Shown: piece by piece, positions 45,777-58,394 of the stretch | Numbering within the stretch: the first letter of the stretch is position 1 | Layout: every line of letters starts with the position of its first letter | Source: Tetranychus cinnabarinus | Taxonomy: Eukaryota > Arthropoda > Arachnida > Trombidiformes > Tetranychidae | Length of the DNA: 64,000 bases | Direction: 5' to 3' | NCBI GenBank assembly: GCA_022266195.1 | Contig: WHVY01000005.1 | Coordinates: forward strand, 496,001-560,000 | The notes under the pieces: model-generated | The model's database searches: none | Told to the model about the DNA's origin: nothing | Seen by the model: the letters and a program-made list of their open reading frames with translations, nothing else | Program-made: the position numbers and the translations under genes

Positions 45777-47439
45777 CAAATTAAATCGTTTGGTTAAACG
45801 ATTTGAAGTGAAAACTAATAGCAATTTGGTTGTTTCACATGGAAAAACTTTGGTTTAAGTAGTAAAATAGAGTAATCAGTAACAATTCCGTGGTATCAAT
45901 TAATTATAACTAAAGTTACACTACATCACCATGATTATAAAGAGGAAAAAGTCCTTTTCGTGCAGCCATATTAATCGATGAAACGAAATTCTAGAAAATT
46001 ACTTCTCGCTACTTACATAATGATTGAACATAAACATCAGAAAAAAAGCGGTTAACTTGCGAATCAGTCAATTTCCTTGATAATGTTGACCAGAATAATA
46101 AAAAAGTATCGTCATTTTTGCAAGGTACAGGAGATCAGTCAGTAAACACAATTGAGGGGAAACAGTGAAGAAACAAGTTAAAAATAAATTCAATATTCAA
46201 TAACTGAACAAAAATAAGTTTTCTGGTAAAATGAGGCGAAGGTGGAAACCAAAGTGACAATTTGGACAACCAAAGAACTAATTGATACAAGTGTAAAACT
46301 GTAGTTAATTTGAAACTAATGTTATTAGATTCAATAACTTTTGTCAAGTCGGTTACTTTTCCTGTAAAATTCAGCAATCTTTCCTTTTCTCTCTCTTTCT
46401 CTTCATCAGATTAAAATCCCTCCCTTCCATTTCTTCCTACCTTAGTCCAGATTCCTTTTTCTTTACCATTCTCTTGTTATTCGGTTTCTTTTGCTTGTTT
46501 TACCTCTTCTAACCTTTCCAATTCCTTAAAAAAAGCAACAAGTTTCTGTCTCTTTCGCTCAGTCTAAATATCTTCCTTTAACTGTCTACTTTACTCTTTA
46601 TTATTCACTCTTAAAGGTGGGAAATGGATGGCCTGAAGGCGGAGGAAGTCAAATTCTTGCGGATAGACACAAACTCATCTTCATGTACTTCCATCTTCAT
46701 CTCAATCTCAATCTCCATCTTCATATTCCTTATTTTTTTCTCTCTCTCTCCTCATCTTCACCCGACTTACCAATAACAACTCTTTCATCATCATCTCTCG
46801 TCTCTTCTTCCATTCAAATATATGATACACTCTTGCGGCCATTTAGAACCCGTTTGAACCCTTCGTTTGCATTCAAATCAATCGATGATTGCCTCCGGTT
46901 TATAACCTGCTGTTGTACTGATTCCTCCTCATTTTTCCTACTCAAACCGATTGACTCTTCATATCTGATATATTTTTTTCAACTCAATCAATCGCAATTC
47001 ATTACAACATTTATTCACTCACCTGATTCAATGAGAAGATATAAATTTTCTCAATGAAAATTGAAATAATTTGATCTAATTTTAACATAACTTTTTGTTT
47101 TACTCAATTCCAACTCATACTATTGACTGATTTTTCCAGCAAATTTCCCAAACACAAATTGATTGTTTTGAGTTTACTGTTAATATTGAAAGAAAGTAAA
47201 CCAAACGAGCAAATTGATTAATTAAGTGATCACAAATTAAAGAAACCCAAACTATAATAAAACCCGAATTTAAAGTCATAAAAATGCTTAAAATAAAATT
47301 CTGTATCCAATTGATAATCATTTCGCGTTCCAATATTTTTTTAACTGAATCGTGAATCAGACTTTTTGAAACATCAATCGTAAAATTTATATTTTTTAAA
47401 TCATACATGGAATAAATAACAACAATTAATAAGATTGAA
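45777..47439. other. Gap between foldback copy 2 and ATPAF1 fragment
   Basis: About 1.66 kb. A strongly pyrimidine-rich tract on the + strand runs from about 46380 to 46600, then continues as repeated CTTCATCTCAATCT-type words at about 46675-46730. An ORF at 46617-47057 (146 residues) crosses it; the composition is His/Leu/Ser-rich and looks like translated simple sequence. No conserved gene recognised. Confidence 0.45.
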
Positions 47440-48038
47440 ATTATGAATAATACTTGATAAAAAGATAGTTTCTTTCAAGATATTTAATTGAAATACTTTT
47501 TTATGTACAATACAAAAAAGGTTACAATAAACCTTTTTCAAATTGATCAATAACTTCATTATAATCAAATGATTTTGGATCTTTGTTGAATTTATGAAGA
47601 AGTAAATTTTTCGTTAAATCATTGGCACCATAAAATATTTGCACTTGATTAGCTAAACATTGAGCCTCCATGGAATTAAGAATCTTATCATCATAATAAC
47701 CTTCCATCAGAACAATTCCTTTCTCTTCACTTATCTCGGGATAATGTCGTAAGGTCATAGCAGCTGGAGCATTTTCTTGATGTGCATGGTACGAAATTAG
47801 AGGAGTAAAATGAATTTGATGATAATTAAAGCTTCCTAAATATATTTGATAACCACTTTGATCATTACTTTTATCATCACCAGTACTGGATTCAGTTTTA
47901 GGAACGGGAAATATAAACAATGGATATTTTTTACCAGTTTCGTAAATTGTTTTATATTTTTCACCAGGTATTACTGCGTAAATACATTTTGACTTTAAAC
48001 GATGATATTCACTCCAAACTTCACTTATACTATCAGCA
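47440..48038 (-). pseudogene. ATPAF1 3'-end fragment (recent partial duplicate)
   Basis: Nearly identical to 53020-53624, same orientation. It contains the last 173 or so codons of ATPAF1 (from ADSISEVWSEYH to the stop at 47522), the 3' UTR and about 80 bp of flank. It ends abruptly inside an exon at about 48038, where an in-frame stop appears just upstream and no start codon exists. The protein part differs from the full copy by only one noticed residue (DDKSNDQ versus DDKNNDQ), so the copy is recent. Breaking inside an exon points to genomic duplication, not retroposition. It is just downstream of junctophilin and probably not translated. Confidence 0.9.
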
Positions 48039-48189
48039 ATCTATTTATTACAATATTGTAATCAAAAGAGACTTGGTTGACATTGGATGTTGATGAATAG
48101 GTTAATGGATGGCAAAAAACAATAGACGACCAGAAAGATGAAGATATGAAAAAAACAAGGTTTCCTTTCCTTTCCTTTCATAGTGTAAA

Positions 48190-50910
48190 TCAACCTAAAA
48201 GTTTAAAAAATATAATAGCTAAAGTGATATTGATGAAAAGTACGGTAATAATTATTTGTTGTCGACTCAGCCAATCCTTAAAACGAGGATTAACCAAATA
48301 AAGTAATGGATTTCGAGCAAGCCTTTCAGCCATTTCCGCTTCTTCACGACGTTGTAAGCGAGTTGCATGAGATAAAACGGAAACTTCTTCTCGACTCATC
48401 ACAGGTTCTTTAATTGATCTACTTGGAGGTTGAAGTGAGGGTTTTCTTTTAAGACCACTCACACCTAAACCTCCACCGGTTGCTCCACCGCCTTTTCCTC
48501 CACCACTTGATGTGTTCGGATTTCGATAGAGAGATGACGTTCGTTTTGGGGTTCGTGTTGCATCAGAATCGCTAGACATGTCGATAACTTGAGGAAGTTG
48601 AAGTCCAGCGTCACTTTTATTAGAACTTTCATGACCAGAATCAGCCGATGAACTTGCCCCATAGACTTTATCTAAGGAAGCCGCTACTTGGGATTCTGTT
48701 CGATTCGAGGGTAAAAAATTAGGTGAACGAAGACGATCAAAGGTTTTATCTGGTAGAGGAGGTTTGCCTTTTCTTGCATAGGTTCGAACTAATTTTTGAT
48801 AATGATCAAGGTGGTCGTTCAACGGGTCGGGATCGTTTAGTTGTTGTTGTTGTCTTAGTTGGTGATGTTGCTGGTATTGGTGTTGTTGGTGTTGTTGGTT
48901 TTGTTGTGGTTGATGTTGTTGTTGTTGTTGTTGTTGTTGTTGATGATGATGAGGATGGCTGTGAGGATGTTGCAGAGAATGTTGTTCGTGTTGTACTGAA
49001 GGATGAAATGATGAAGATGTTAGGTTAGATCCACTTGGCATTAAACGATTACTAGCTTCACTTTGATTAGGTCCGGTGGTAAACTGAATTGAATTTGAAT
49101 GGTGTTGTTGTTGTTGTTGATTTGATGGATGATTATAATTATGTGAAGTGGAACCTTGTTCATTAGTGTTCATTGTTGAACCATGGCCAGTTCTAAATGA
49201 ACCTCTACGTCCACTAAATGGTTCATTAGGATCGAGATACTGACGAGACCCACTTAAACCTCCCATAATACCTCCACCGCTAATTGCACCCATACTTTGA
49301 GCAATAGTTCCTCGACGGACATGTGAAAATTCGGATAATCTTCGTCTTAATGGAGCTTCTGGTTGTAAATTTGTTACATCTGATCCTCCATATTGTTTAG
49401 CTATTTTATAAGCAATTCCTGAATCAATTCTCGATTGAGCAGCAACAGCATCTGATTGTTCAGATTTACCACGAGCAGTGGCTGTTCGACTTATGGCAAT
49501 ATCAGCTTTCTGTAAAGCTATCTGCTGAGCTTGTCGAGCTGCAGCAACTGCTGATTCAATGCGCTCTCTCAATTTACCTGATCTTAAAACAAATAAATGC
49601 TTCTTCTTGGCATTTGTAACCAAACAATTGTTCTTGTATTTGCCCTCTTCTCGAGTACCATCTCGAAAAAAGGTTACACCATAACCATATTTCTTGTTGT
49701 TGTACCATTCACCTTCATATCGTAGACCATCTGACCTTTCACATATACCGAAGCCACTTCTTTTATCGTTTTTCCATTCACCAATGTAAGTTTCGGTTGT
49801 CGATGGATCTGAAATGTCTCCATCTTGAGACAAGAAAGACGCATTAGAAACAGCATCAGCTTCAATATCACCTTTTCTTTTGATTCCTGGAGTTGATGGG
49901 GATGATTCAGTTGAACTAACAACAGATGATGATGAACGATTTGACCTAACATCAATATCACCAGTAGATTTTTGCTTCTTCAATACTAATCCTTTAAAAA
50001 ATCCAGTCTTTAAACTGGATGCTTTATCTAATGAATTTTGCCGTTTTCTCGATCCCGGTGGAGCTGATCCTGGTCTTGATGTAACTGATGAATTATTTTT
50101 CACAACCAAAACAAAACCTCCTCGCATTGCAGAGTCTCGTTTGCCGGACACATGAGTATCAAATAAACTTGATTCACCTTCAGTATCAAGCGACTGCATC
50201 GATACATTTGTTGAGTTCTTGATAAGTGCTGCCTTTGTAACATTAGAATGACCATAAGGTGCTGATTGACGGACACCGTAACCATGGCGCATCCCACGAA
50301 GCCATTGCCCTTGATAGGTTCCACCATCAGCATATGTTTCAGATCCATAACCATCTTGTAATCCATTGGCCCAGGTTCCTTCATATTTGGCAGAAGATAA
50401 AAGTGAAGCTCGTACACCGTATCGACCTTTATAACCCTGTGTCCATTCCCCTTTATAAACCCATTTACCGCGAAACTCGACACCTAATCCATGCCTTTTA
50501 CCATTTAACCATTGTCCTTCATAAATAGCTCCACTTGGCCACTTATAAACACCACAAACTTCAAAACCAAAATTAAAAGATCCACTGTATTCACCTTGTC
50601 CTTTGGGTCCTGATTTGATGGAACATGATAATTGATATATCAATTCAAAATTATTAAACTGTTTTTATTTCTTCTTAATCATTACCATGAAATTACCTGT
50701 ACATATTCCGTGACCATGAGCTTTTCCTTCTTGCCAACCACCAACATAAACTCCTCCATCATCAAAATCAAACCTTCCTCCTCCAGTTGTCGATGGTACT
50801 GATGAAAGTGACAAACCAGCATTATCCACATTTAATTCACTATTTGGTTGTTGTGGTTGAAACTGTTGATGCTGCTGCTGTTGGGGATAATTGATCGATT
50901 CTTTCTTCAT
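48190..50910 (-). CDS. jp: Junctophilin
   Basis: Junctional membrane-complex protein that ties plasma membrane to endoplasmic/sarcoplasmic reticulum in muscle and neurons. Two exons: 50697-50910 and 48190-50609 (intron 87 bp), giving 877 residues. MORN repeats begin in exon 1 (FDFDDGGVYVGGWQEGKAHG) and continue in exon 2: KGQGEYSGSFNFGFEVCGVY, YEGQWLNGKRHGLGVEF, YKGEWTQGYKGRYGVR, YEGTWANGLQDGYGSE, YQGQWLRGMRHGYGVR. After the joining Ser-rich region come two more, YIGEWKNDKRSGFGICERSD and YEGEWYNNKKYGYGVTF. An alpha-helical segment (RIESAVAAARQAQQIALQKA) follows. A long disordered region includes a polyglutamine stretch (about 48850-48940). The protein ends in a transmembrane anchor, IIITVLFINITLAIIFFKLL, for the ER side. 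Complete and typical of invertebrate junctophilins. Confidence 0.95.
48840..48950 (-). repeat. CAA/CAG repeat (polyglutamine) in junctophilin
   Basis: A run of CAA and CAG codons (read as TTG/CTG on the + strand) encodes a Gln/His-rich stretch in the disordered region of junctophilin, including at least eight successive glutamines. Such tracts commonly vary in length between individuals. Confidence 0.85.
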
Positions 50911-53019
50911 TCTTCATTGTTTCACCTCATCCTCTACTAATTCATCTATAACATATAAAAAGGACAAGACTATGAAAAAGATTAATCTAAACTAGAGAAA
51001 CTGACTCAACTTTTCAATCTAAGCTTTAAAATCTGTAAGTAAAACCTAAATTTAGAAAGAAAAGGCAACGAGAGAAAAGTAAGAGGTTGGAATAAGAAAG
51101 GCAAATGAAAGAGAGAAAGCGAAAGATAGGGAGAGGAAAGCAAAATCATGGTGGTTAGGTTAAATTTGGTTATGTTAACTAAAGTGAATTATATCTTTGT
51201 TGGCCCGATTTCTGCTCAAAATAATTCTCTTCTCAGTTCAACTATCAAACTATCTCTTCTTTATTTTTCTTTTCTTTACCTTCTCATGTTCTTTCCCAAT
51301 CTTTTCTTGCTTACTCAGTCTCTCTGTCTCTCTCTGTGTCTCTTCTCATCATCATCCCTTTATCATCTCGAAACTCGCTTCTTATTAACGACTCTAAATA
51401 CATTGGGCACACTACCGCCTATTCCGACGTGAGAGACGGAGAAAGATGATGGTGAAGATGATGAGGATGATGACGTGACGATAGGAAGAGAAGATGAAGA
51501 AGAAAAGAAAGATAAGCTCGAATTCAATTCAAACCGAGAATCCAATTGGAAACTAAATTTAGTTTCATGTTTTTCAGAGGAAAGATCAAGTACAATTATC
51601 ACTTAACCTGCTCTTTCTTCATCTTTCATTAAGAGACAGAACACTGAGAAAGATGAAGATGCAGATGAGAAAAGGGATGATGATGATGATGAGGGGGCTT
51701 AAAGGTTGACTTGAAACTTAATCATCAAACAACAAACTAAATTTAGTTTCTAATATACACAAAGAAAAGACAATTACAAGAGTCTTTGCTTCACAGTGAA
51801 CATTTCACCTGTTTAATTTTATCCACTAAAATAGAGGTCAATGTTGGATTTCATCTACGCACTGGACTCAGATTGGGCAAAAAAACTCTGGACAATTACT
51901 ATTATTAGTATTAGTATTTAGTATTTCCCCAATCAACTACGATATCCAAACCACCGGCTGATTTAAGCGATAAAATATCAAGATGAATTTTTCACTGAAG
52001 GTTTATCCATTTCTCAATTACAAGTATTTTCAATCGCATGATTTGAATCAATTGTTAAACTCGATCCAGAATCCCAGCATGTTATTCAGTCAAAGTGGGA
52101 TTAACAAATAGTGATGTCATGAACAGAAAAATGCTAAATCTAATGAAAGTAAATAACAATCATACAAATGGATGAAACTAATCTGTTCAAGTCGACGCAT
52201 AAACTTATCAATGCCAATGACAATTGAAGTAATCCTGAAATAATATTGAAGTCCAGTTAATATTGAAAATGATGACCATTTTGACTAAACAACGATCTGT
52301 TTACTTGTCATTGCTTCAATCTTGATCATTCATTGTTTCTGGCAAAGTATCACTTTTGTTTTCAGCAAGGACTGAACATTTCACTCGGTTAATTAACTTG
52401 CAGTATCCATTATCATCTTATTCATCGCCAAGGATTTCACTTTAATTAAAATTCTCTTTTTAGCAAACTAATGATCCATTCATGTTTGTCCGCCAATCAC
52501 CAGTGGGAAAAGTCAACAACGGATCATTTAAAAATTTACAAATAAACACCAAACGGTCTAATAAGAATGCAATAAAGATAGAAATTAATTTCCACAAATC
52601 ATTAGGTTTTGACAACCTAAAGAAAAAAAGATCGCTGTTAGTCGAGCATTTATTTTCAGTTTTAAGCTTTATCGTCAGATTTACGAGCCTTGTTGGCGAT
52701 AAATAATCATTTGATTGAAATTGAAATGTTGATTAACAGTGCAAGAAAAACAAGACTTAACAGTGACTATGTCTAGATACAGAATTATATCCATTTTCAG
52801 ATGAATCCTTTTTTAATTATACGAAAATTTCATCGCCAATGGACTAGTAACTCTAAATGAAAAAACCTTTCTGGAGTCTTTGCTCCAGTAGAGACAGAGG
52901 ATTGAATAATGCCCAGAACCAAATAATCTTGAAGGGGAAAAATCGTCTGAGAATAATCTCATTATATTCGATTCGCAAGTTGAAGCAATATAAATGATTA
53001 ATGATTAATATCATATTAA
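50911..53019. other. Junctophilin upstream region
   Basis: About 2.1 kb. Strand-asymmetric tracts alternate on the + strand: purine-rich at about 51045-51145 (repeated GAGAAAG-type words), pyrimidine-rich at about 51230-51370 (repeated TCTCTC), purine-rich again at about 51425-51520 and 51640-51700 (GATGATGAGG). They probably form part of the junctophilin promoter/leader. ORFs crossing these tracts are low in complexity and rejected. A 74-residue frame at 52482-52706 is unrecognised. Confidence 0.45.
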
Positions 53020-53624
53020 GATTATGAATAATACTTGATAAAAAGATGCTTATTTTTCTTTCAAGATATTTAATTGAAATACTTTTTTATGTACAATACA
53101 AAAAAGGTTACAATAAACCTTTTTCAAATTGATCAATAACTTCATTATAATCAAATGATTTTGGATCTTTGTTGAATTTATGAAGAAGTAAATTTTTCGT
53201 TAAATCATTGGCACCATAAAATATTTGCACTTGATTAGCTAAACATTGAGCCTCCATGGAATTAAGAATCTTATCATCATAATAACCTTCCATCAGAACA
53301 ATTCCTTTCTCTTCACTTATCTCGGGATAATGTCGTAAGGTCATAGCAGCTGGAGCATTTTCTTGATGTGCATGGTACGAAATTAGAGGAGTAAAATGAA
53401 TTTGATGATAATTAAAGCTTCCTAAATATATTTGATAACCACTTTGATCATTATTTTTATCATCACCAGTACTGGATTCAGTTTTAGGAACGGGAAATAT
53501 AAACAATGGATATTTTTTACCAGTTTCGTAAATTGTTTTATATTTTTCACCAGGTATTACTGCATAAATACATTTTGACTTTAAACGATGATATTCACTC
53601 CAAACTTCACTTATACTATCAGCA
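53020..53624. repeat. Source segment of the ATPAF1 direct duplication
   Basis: The 605 bp at the 3' end of the full ATPAF1 gene that is repeated at 47440-48038 in the same orientation, about 5.6 kb away, with junctophilin between the copies. Confidence 0.9.
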
Positions 53625-54168
53625 TCTAATTTCAATAACATCTCCAAATTAACTATGTCTTTAAGTGTCCGATTTCCAGGAAATCCTCCAATTTTAGGTC
53701 CAATTTCTTTTGGATCTTTACTTTTCTTTGTTTTCGTTGCTACTCTCTGAGACTCTGGTATCTTGTTTAGTGTTGCGATCTCTTCAAGATTTTTTTCTGC
53801 AAAGAAAATTATAACACCAGTTATTACATAGATTCAAAAAATTAAGAATTAAGGAAATTTGAAAACACAAAATAGTAAAATGTAGGCTATTTACCTATTT
53901 TTTCAGCTATTTTGATGCCTTCATTGTTAACTACTTTTTTAATTTTATCCGCATATTTGTTATAGAATGGGTTTGTTTCAATTCCTTCGGAATCCTTCAA
54001 TATATTTGTGGATGAACTTGCTGTAGGTAAAGAAGATTTGGTAGTAGAAGCATCGTCTTTCAAACTTCGGCACAGATGATCCTGTAAACTCCATGAGTAA
54101 GGTAAAGAAAAGGTGTTTTTCCGTATCTCCTTCTTTATTAAATTAGGCAGCATCATTCTGAACATCAT
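53108..54168 (-). CDS. ATPAF1: ATP synthase F1 assembly factor 1 (ATP11 homologue)
   Basis: Mitochondrial chaperone that binds free F1 beta subunit during assembly of F1-ATPase. Two exons: 53895-54168 and 53108-53796, for 320 residues. I chose the ATG at 54168 because it lies just inside a good splice acceptor (TTTTCAG at about 54172-54178), implying a 5' UTR intron; an upstream in-frame ATG at 54204 falls in that intron. The N-terminus is basic and Met/Leu-rich (MMFRMMLPNLIKKEIRKN), as for mitochondrial import. Family signatures: NPFYNKYADKIKKV, LEMLLKLDADSISEVWSEYH, FIFPVPK, ISYHAHQENAPAAMTLRHYP, EISEEKGIVLMEG and EAQCLANQVQIFYG. The 3' part has been duplicated recently downstream of junctophilin. 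Confidence 0.93.
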
Positions 54169-54204
54169 CAACTGAAAATGGTTAGATCTAAAATAAAAAT
54201 ACAA

Positions 54205-55240
54205 TATTTTTCATTAAACACTTCAATGATTATTTAAAATAATTTGAATTTATTACTACTTCTAATCCTTTTTCAAACACATCGGTCTTTAATTTTTCGT
54301 TGTAAATTAAGATATGGTAAATTATAAACTAATTAAAGCTCAAAAACACAATCTTATTGAAATCAGCGAGTGTTTCAGAGTGATAAAAAGGATAAACATA
54401 TGACCGATCTAAATGTAAAAACTATTTTACTGTGAAATGAGGGTACAAACCTTTAATATTGTTTAATTTAAATGAAAGGATGCATTACAGACACAAAATC
54501 CGTCTCAAAAATAAATCACAATCAAATAGATTAACCTGGAAACAATCTAAATTCACTAATAAAAATTTATCAAACTGAGCTGTTTATGATCGTTACCTAG
54601 GTAACAGTAATAACCTTCATAATCAGCTGGTTCTGGTTTACGAATTTCAAACTTTGCTAATCGCTTAAGCAAACTTATGATTAGTGAATAGGCTTGGATA
54701 GTATTGAAACTCAATGAAGGTTATTTAATCGCCTAAACAGAAGAGTTTATGTAACAAATGAAGTTTTCTGAGCTTTTGATCTGAGCTTTCAGTGTTTTAA
54801 CAAATCCTAACTAATCTAACTCATCTTATACAGTTTGAGTTTTATTTAACACAGTGAATCAAGTCGTAATGAGTTGAAAAAATGCTGGTCTTAAGCATTT
54901 TCTGTGCAATATTTGTAATCAAGAATAAAATAACTTTAAGCAATTAGTTATGAATATTGATTTGTTTTAATCAGATGAATGTTAAATTTTGTAATATTTA
55001 CAATAAAAAAAACAATAATTTTATGGATAACAGATATGAAAAAATCAAATAATTAGTGTTATTTTTGATCATTTCTGCTTATAAAGCAGTAACATCATTA
55101 ACTTCTTTAACATATGACATGACTTCATCTATGAATATATCATGCAACTTCTCAAATAGAAAAGTTACTAAGCACTGGAGCTTCATGGTTTTAATACAGA
55201 CATCAGAGTTGACCTACTGATGTTGAATTTGATTGCAAAA
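54205..55240. other. Gap, ATPAF1 to acid phosphatase
   Basis: About 1 kb between the ATPAF1 upstream region and the acid phosphatase 3' end. AT-rich. No ORF, RNA gene or repeat recognised. Confidence 0.4.
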
Positions 55241-56668
55241 TTAAGACCTAATGACTTCATATTGGCGCCTTACTCCATACCATTGGATGGCCATGAACCA
55301 CACTAAACCAATTACAATTATTAAAGCAAGGATAGCGACCAAGGCAACGAAAATGCCACTTGACCATAAACTTGGCTCGTGTTTAAGACCACATGCAGCC
55401 TGCCAGTCATCCACAATGTAAGTAGAAATGTATCTAGAAAAACGGTCATATGAACAGATCATTTGATTATTACAGAAAGACAATGACATTAAATCAGCTT
55501 CTTTCTCAGTGTCTTTCCAGTAATAAATCTGCACGAAATGGCCTTTTGAAGGAACGTGAATCAATTCAAAAACTAATGTTGCTCCATATGGAGGAACTTT
55601 ATGGTCGAAAATATCCAGAGCAATTAAAATTGAAGCCAACAGATTATCATGAGTTGAGTATGAAAGAAATTTGAGCCCACCAAGCTTTGAATCACCACTT
55701 ATTTTAGCATGCATACGATGTCTGAGGTCAGCGAAAAAATTTGATGTACGTAAGCGAAGTATCTCGAATGAACTTGAAGATATGTATAAGCCATTATCGC
55801 TCATAATACGCAACTCTTCTTTAACTTTGTCAGTGTACCAATCTGGCCTTTTGAAATCTTTTATATTCTCCTCCTCGATTGTAAGTGTAGTGAAGAAATC
55901 AGAAATATCATTAAGATTGCTCAAATCATTGCCAGTCTTTTCTCGGATTAAATTCAATGTATCAGAATATTGATGCGTAACTTGTTTGGCTGTCTTACTG
56001 TTGAGTAACCGCAATTTTTCTTGAGAAGATTCTGGACAGTCACAATCAATCGTCAGCATCTGAAATAGAGAAAATTTGATTAGTTCGAAAATAGTCAACA
56101 GATTGAACCTTGCAGTTGAACAAACAATCCAAATCGGCGTTTTCACAAATTACTTGACTTGAGTTGTCTTGTTTGTTCACCTAAGTAAATCCCTTACCCC
56201 ATCAAGAGCAGTTGGAACAGTGTGAATTGGAATGGGCAAATAGTCAGTGTCATTACTGTAAAACCAATGACCTTTAGACTTGAAGATGCCATGTAGAACC
56301 AATTCACTGCTTTCGATGCACCGGTCAGCATCAGAGCTTCGAGCATAAACTTGTCTGGGATTATCTTCCAAGAAATTACTGTAGTTTTCCCGGATAGACT
56401 TTCCTAATTGATACATGCGTTGACGACCAGGTTTAATTAACTGTATTTCACCGTCAGGCCAGTATTTAGGGTCACTATAAGGATCATTTTTGAAAAATTT
56501 ATACGGAGTCCTCTCACCGTGTCGATGAACGATGGTAAGTAATTCCAATCTTTTAACTGCACTGTCCTTTTCAGCAGCTATACTGTCCTCAACAATGTGA
56601 GAAAATATTAGGTAATGGATAATCGTTGAATAAACCCAAGAAATCATAGCAAATGGTTTAGGTAACAC
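55241..56668 (-). CDS. Histidine acid phosphatase, membrane-anchored (lysosomal/prostatic type)
   Basis: Phosphomonoesterase of the histidine phosphatase superfamily; the histidine of RHG forms a phospho-enzyme and the HD pair provides the proton donor. Two exons joined in phase 0 across a 138 bp intron: 56198-56668 and 55241-56059, 429 residues. A signal peptide (about 1-30) is followed by LLTIVHRHGERTPYKFF (RHGERTP at 49-55), PGRQRMYQLGKSIRENY, VYARSSDADRCIESSELVL, PIPIHTVP and, near the C-terminus, SYSTHDNLLASIL with the catalytic HD, then PPYGATLVFELIH. A transmembrane helix (IFVALVAILALIIVIGLVWF) and a short tail QYEVIRS follow, matching lysosomal acid phosphatase, where a Tyr-based sorting signal lies in the tail (here QWYGVRRQYEVI). 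All active-site residues I can see are present. Confidence 0.93.
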
Positions 56669-58394
56669 AACCAGAAGATGATTATAGAGACTTTTATAAA
56701 ATCAGAGAAATGAAATGACCGTAAGAAACTATAATCACTATTATGTACACTTTCCTTAAAAGTAAATCAGTTCAATGGTTACAGTTGAATTATAGATATT
56801 TATAAAACACATAAATTATCTCATCTTCCAATTGTTTCGCTGAAATAATAGGCAGATAAACGAAAACAGATAAGGAAAGCAAATTTTCAACAAAATGATG
56901 TTTATACAAAACCGTTGATAGTCATTTTGAAGTTTGACACATAGTTGATAAAGATGAAGTGACCAATCAGATAAAATAATAAAGGGCCAAAATGATACCA
57001 ACTTATCAAAGTAATTACCATTGGTCACTGAAAAAAAGCATCAACACAAAAAAGCTTCGGTTTCATTGACACTGTTTTAAACTGTGTATTTCCATAGAAA
57101 TGCACAGTAAATGGTTACATCAGTTATGAAGGAAAATTACGTTGATTTAAACGTAGCTTATCAGTTAATAAAGATTAATTGAATAAAACATCCGAAAACG
57201 CCAGGAATTTAACGTCAAATTATAGTTCAACAGATAAACAAATGAATACGAAAAAAAAAGATGAAACTATTTTCAAATGAGAACTCACAATGAGCTACTC
57301 ATTGCTTAACATTTCACACATGTTTGATTCTTATCTTTCTTTCTCCCTCTTTCTGATCAGGGATCACTTCTTTAGCCGTTAACATTAAAACCCGTTTTCT
57401 CTTCAATGTTTATGTTTTTCAAGTTCAAGTGAACTTGATTAGTAGCTACAATTACTATCATGTAAAGACACATTACGAATATTTCTATCTAGTCGATTCT
57501 ACCAGAAAGCTGAAACATGGTACAACAAACCCTCTAGGATTACGAAACAACCCGGTTCCGTCAATTACTCAATATTTTTAAGGGGTAAGTATTAAACTCT
57601 TCAAGAAAGAAGAACTTTTAATTTTAAGTCCAGAGTTTACAGCAAGGTTAGATATTTCAATGGTACTCTCGATAAAAATGCAGATTTAACTATGAAAATA
57701 TTTTTCACTGCATTATTAAACATTCTGAGGAAACATTTAAAAATAATTCTGTTTTTTTTCTTAAATCATTACAATTCTATTCTAGAACCCTGATTACTTA
57801 GCCGGACAGATCGCTTCCCCATCTTGTCCACTACTTAAATCGTGACTTTTAATAATTGATATTATATTATATGAATAGTTCATATTGTCCATATTGGTGG
57901 ACAATTTGTTGTGAAAAATTGGCTGTAATTTGATGGGAAGTCGATCCTACATAGTCGCTTTGATTTTAATTTGATACCTTCATTCCGGACTTGTTCATCT
58001 AATTTCATCACGTTCTGTCCAGTTATTAATATATCCATGCTCATGAAGCTTAATCTTTTCACATTCAATCAAAATCTCGGTCAGTTAATGTATATGGAAG
58101 TAAGTTCCACTACTGTTCTCTTTTTCATATTACTCTTATCCCCTTACAGCAGAAGTTATTAAGGTATATTCATTGATAACCATCCATGAACGATCCATTA
58201 ACCTTTTATTTAGTATTTTCATCGTTTATAGATGGTATTCATTGGTCAAGTATCCTTCCATAGTGTCTTTAGGAACCATTAACCATTCCTTCAAAAACTC
58301 TATTGATCTGAGATTAAAGTAATAGCAATTTTCTAGCATACTTTAACGGTTTGGTTCAAAATTTTATTGACGAATTTAATGAATCAACAATATA
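56669..58394. other. Gap, acid phosphatase to PKC
   Basis: About 1.7 kb including the acid phosphatase upstream region and, at the right, the PKC 3' UTR. Short frames (56816-57028, 57880-58068) are unrecognised. No repeat seen. Confidence 0.4.

Noticed and set aside
46617..47057. 146-codon + strand ORF
   Set aside because: It crosses a pyrimidine-rich simple-sequence tract; its His/Leu/Ser/Phe-rich composition is what translated CTTCATCTC-type repeats give. No recognisable domain or splice context.
47440..48038. Second functional ATPAF1 gene
   Set aside because: It lacks the first exon and half the second, has an upstream in-frame stop and ends inside an exon, so it is a fragment.
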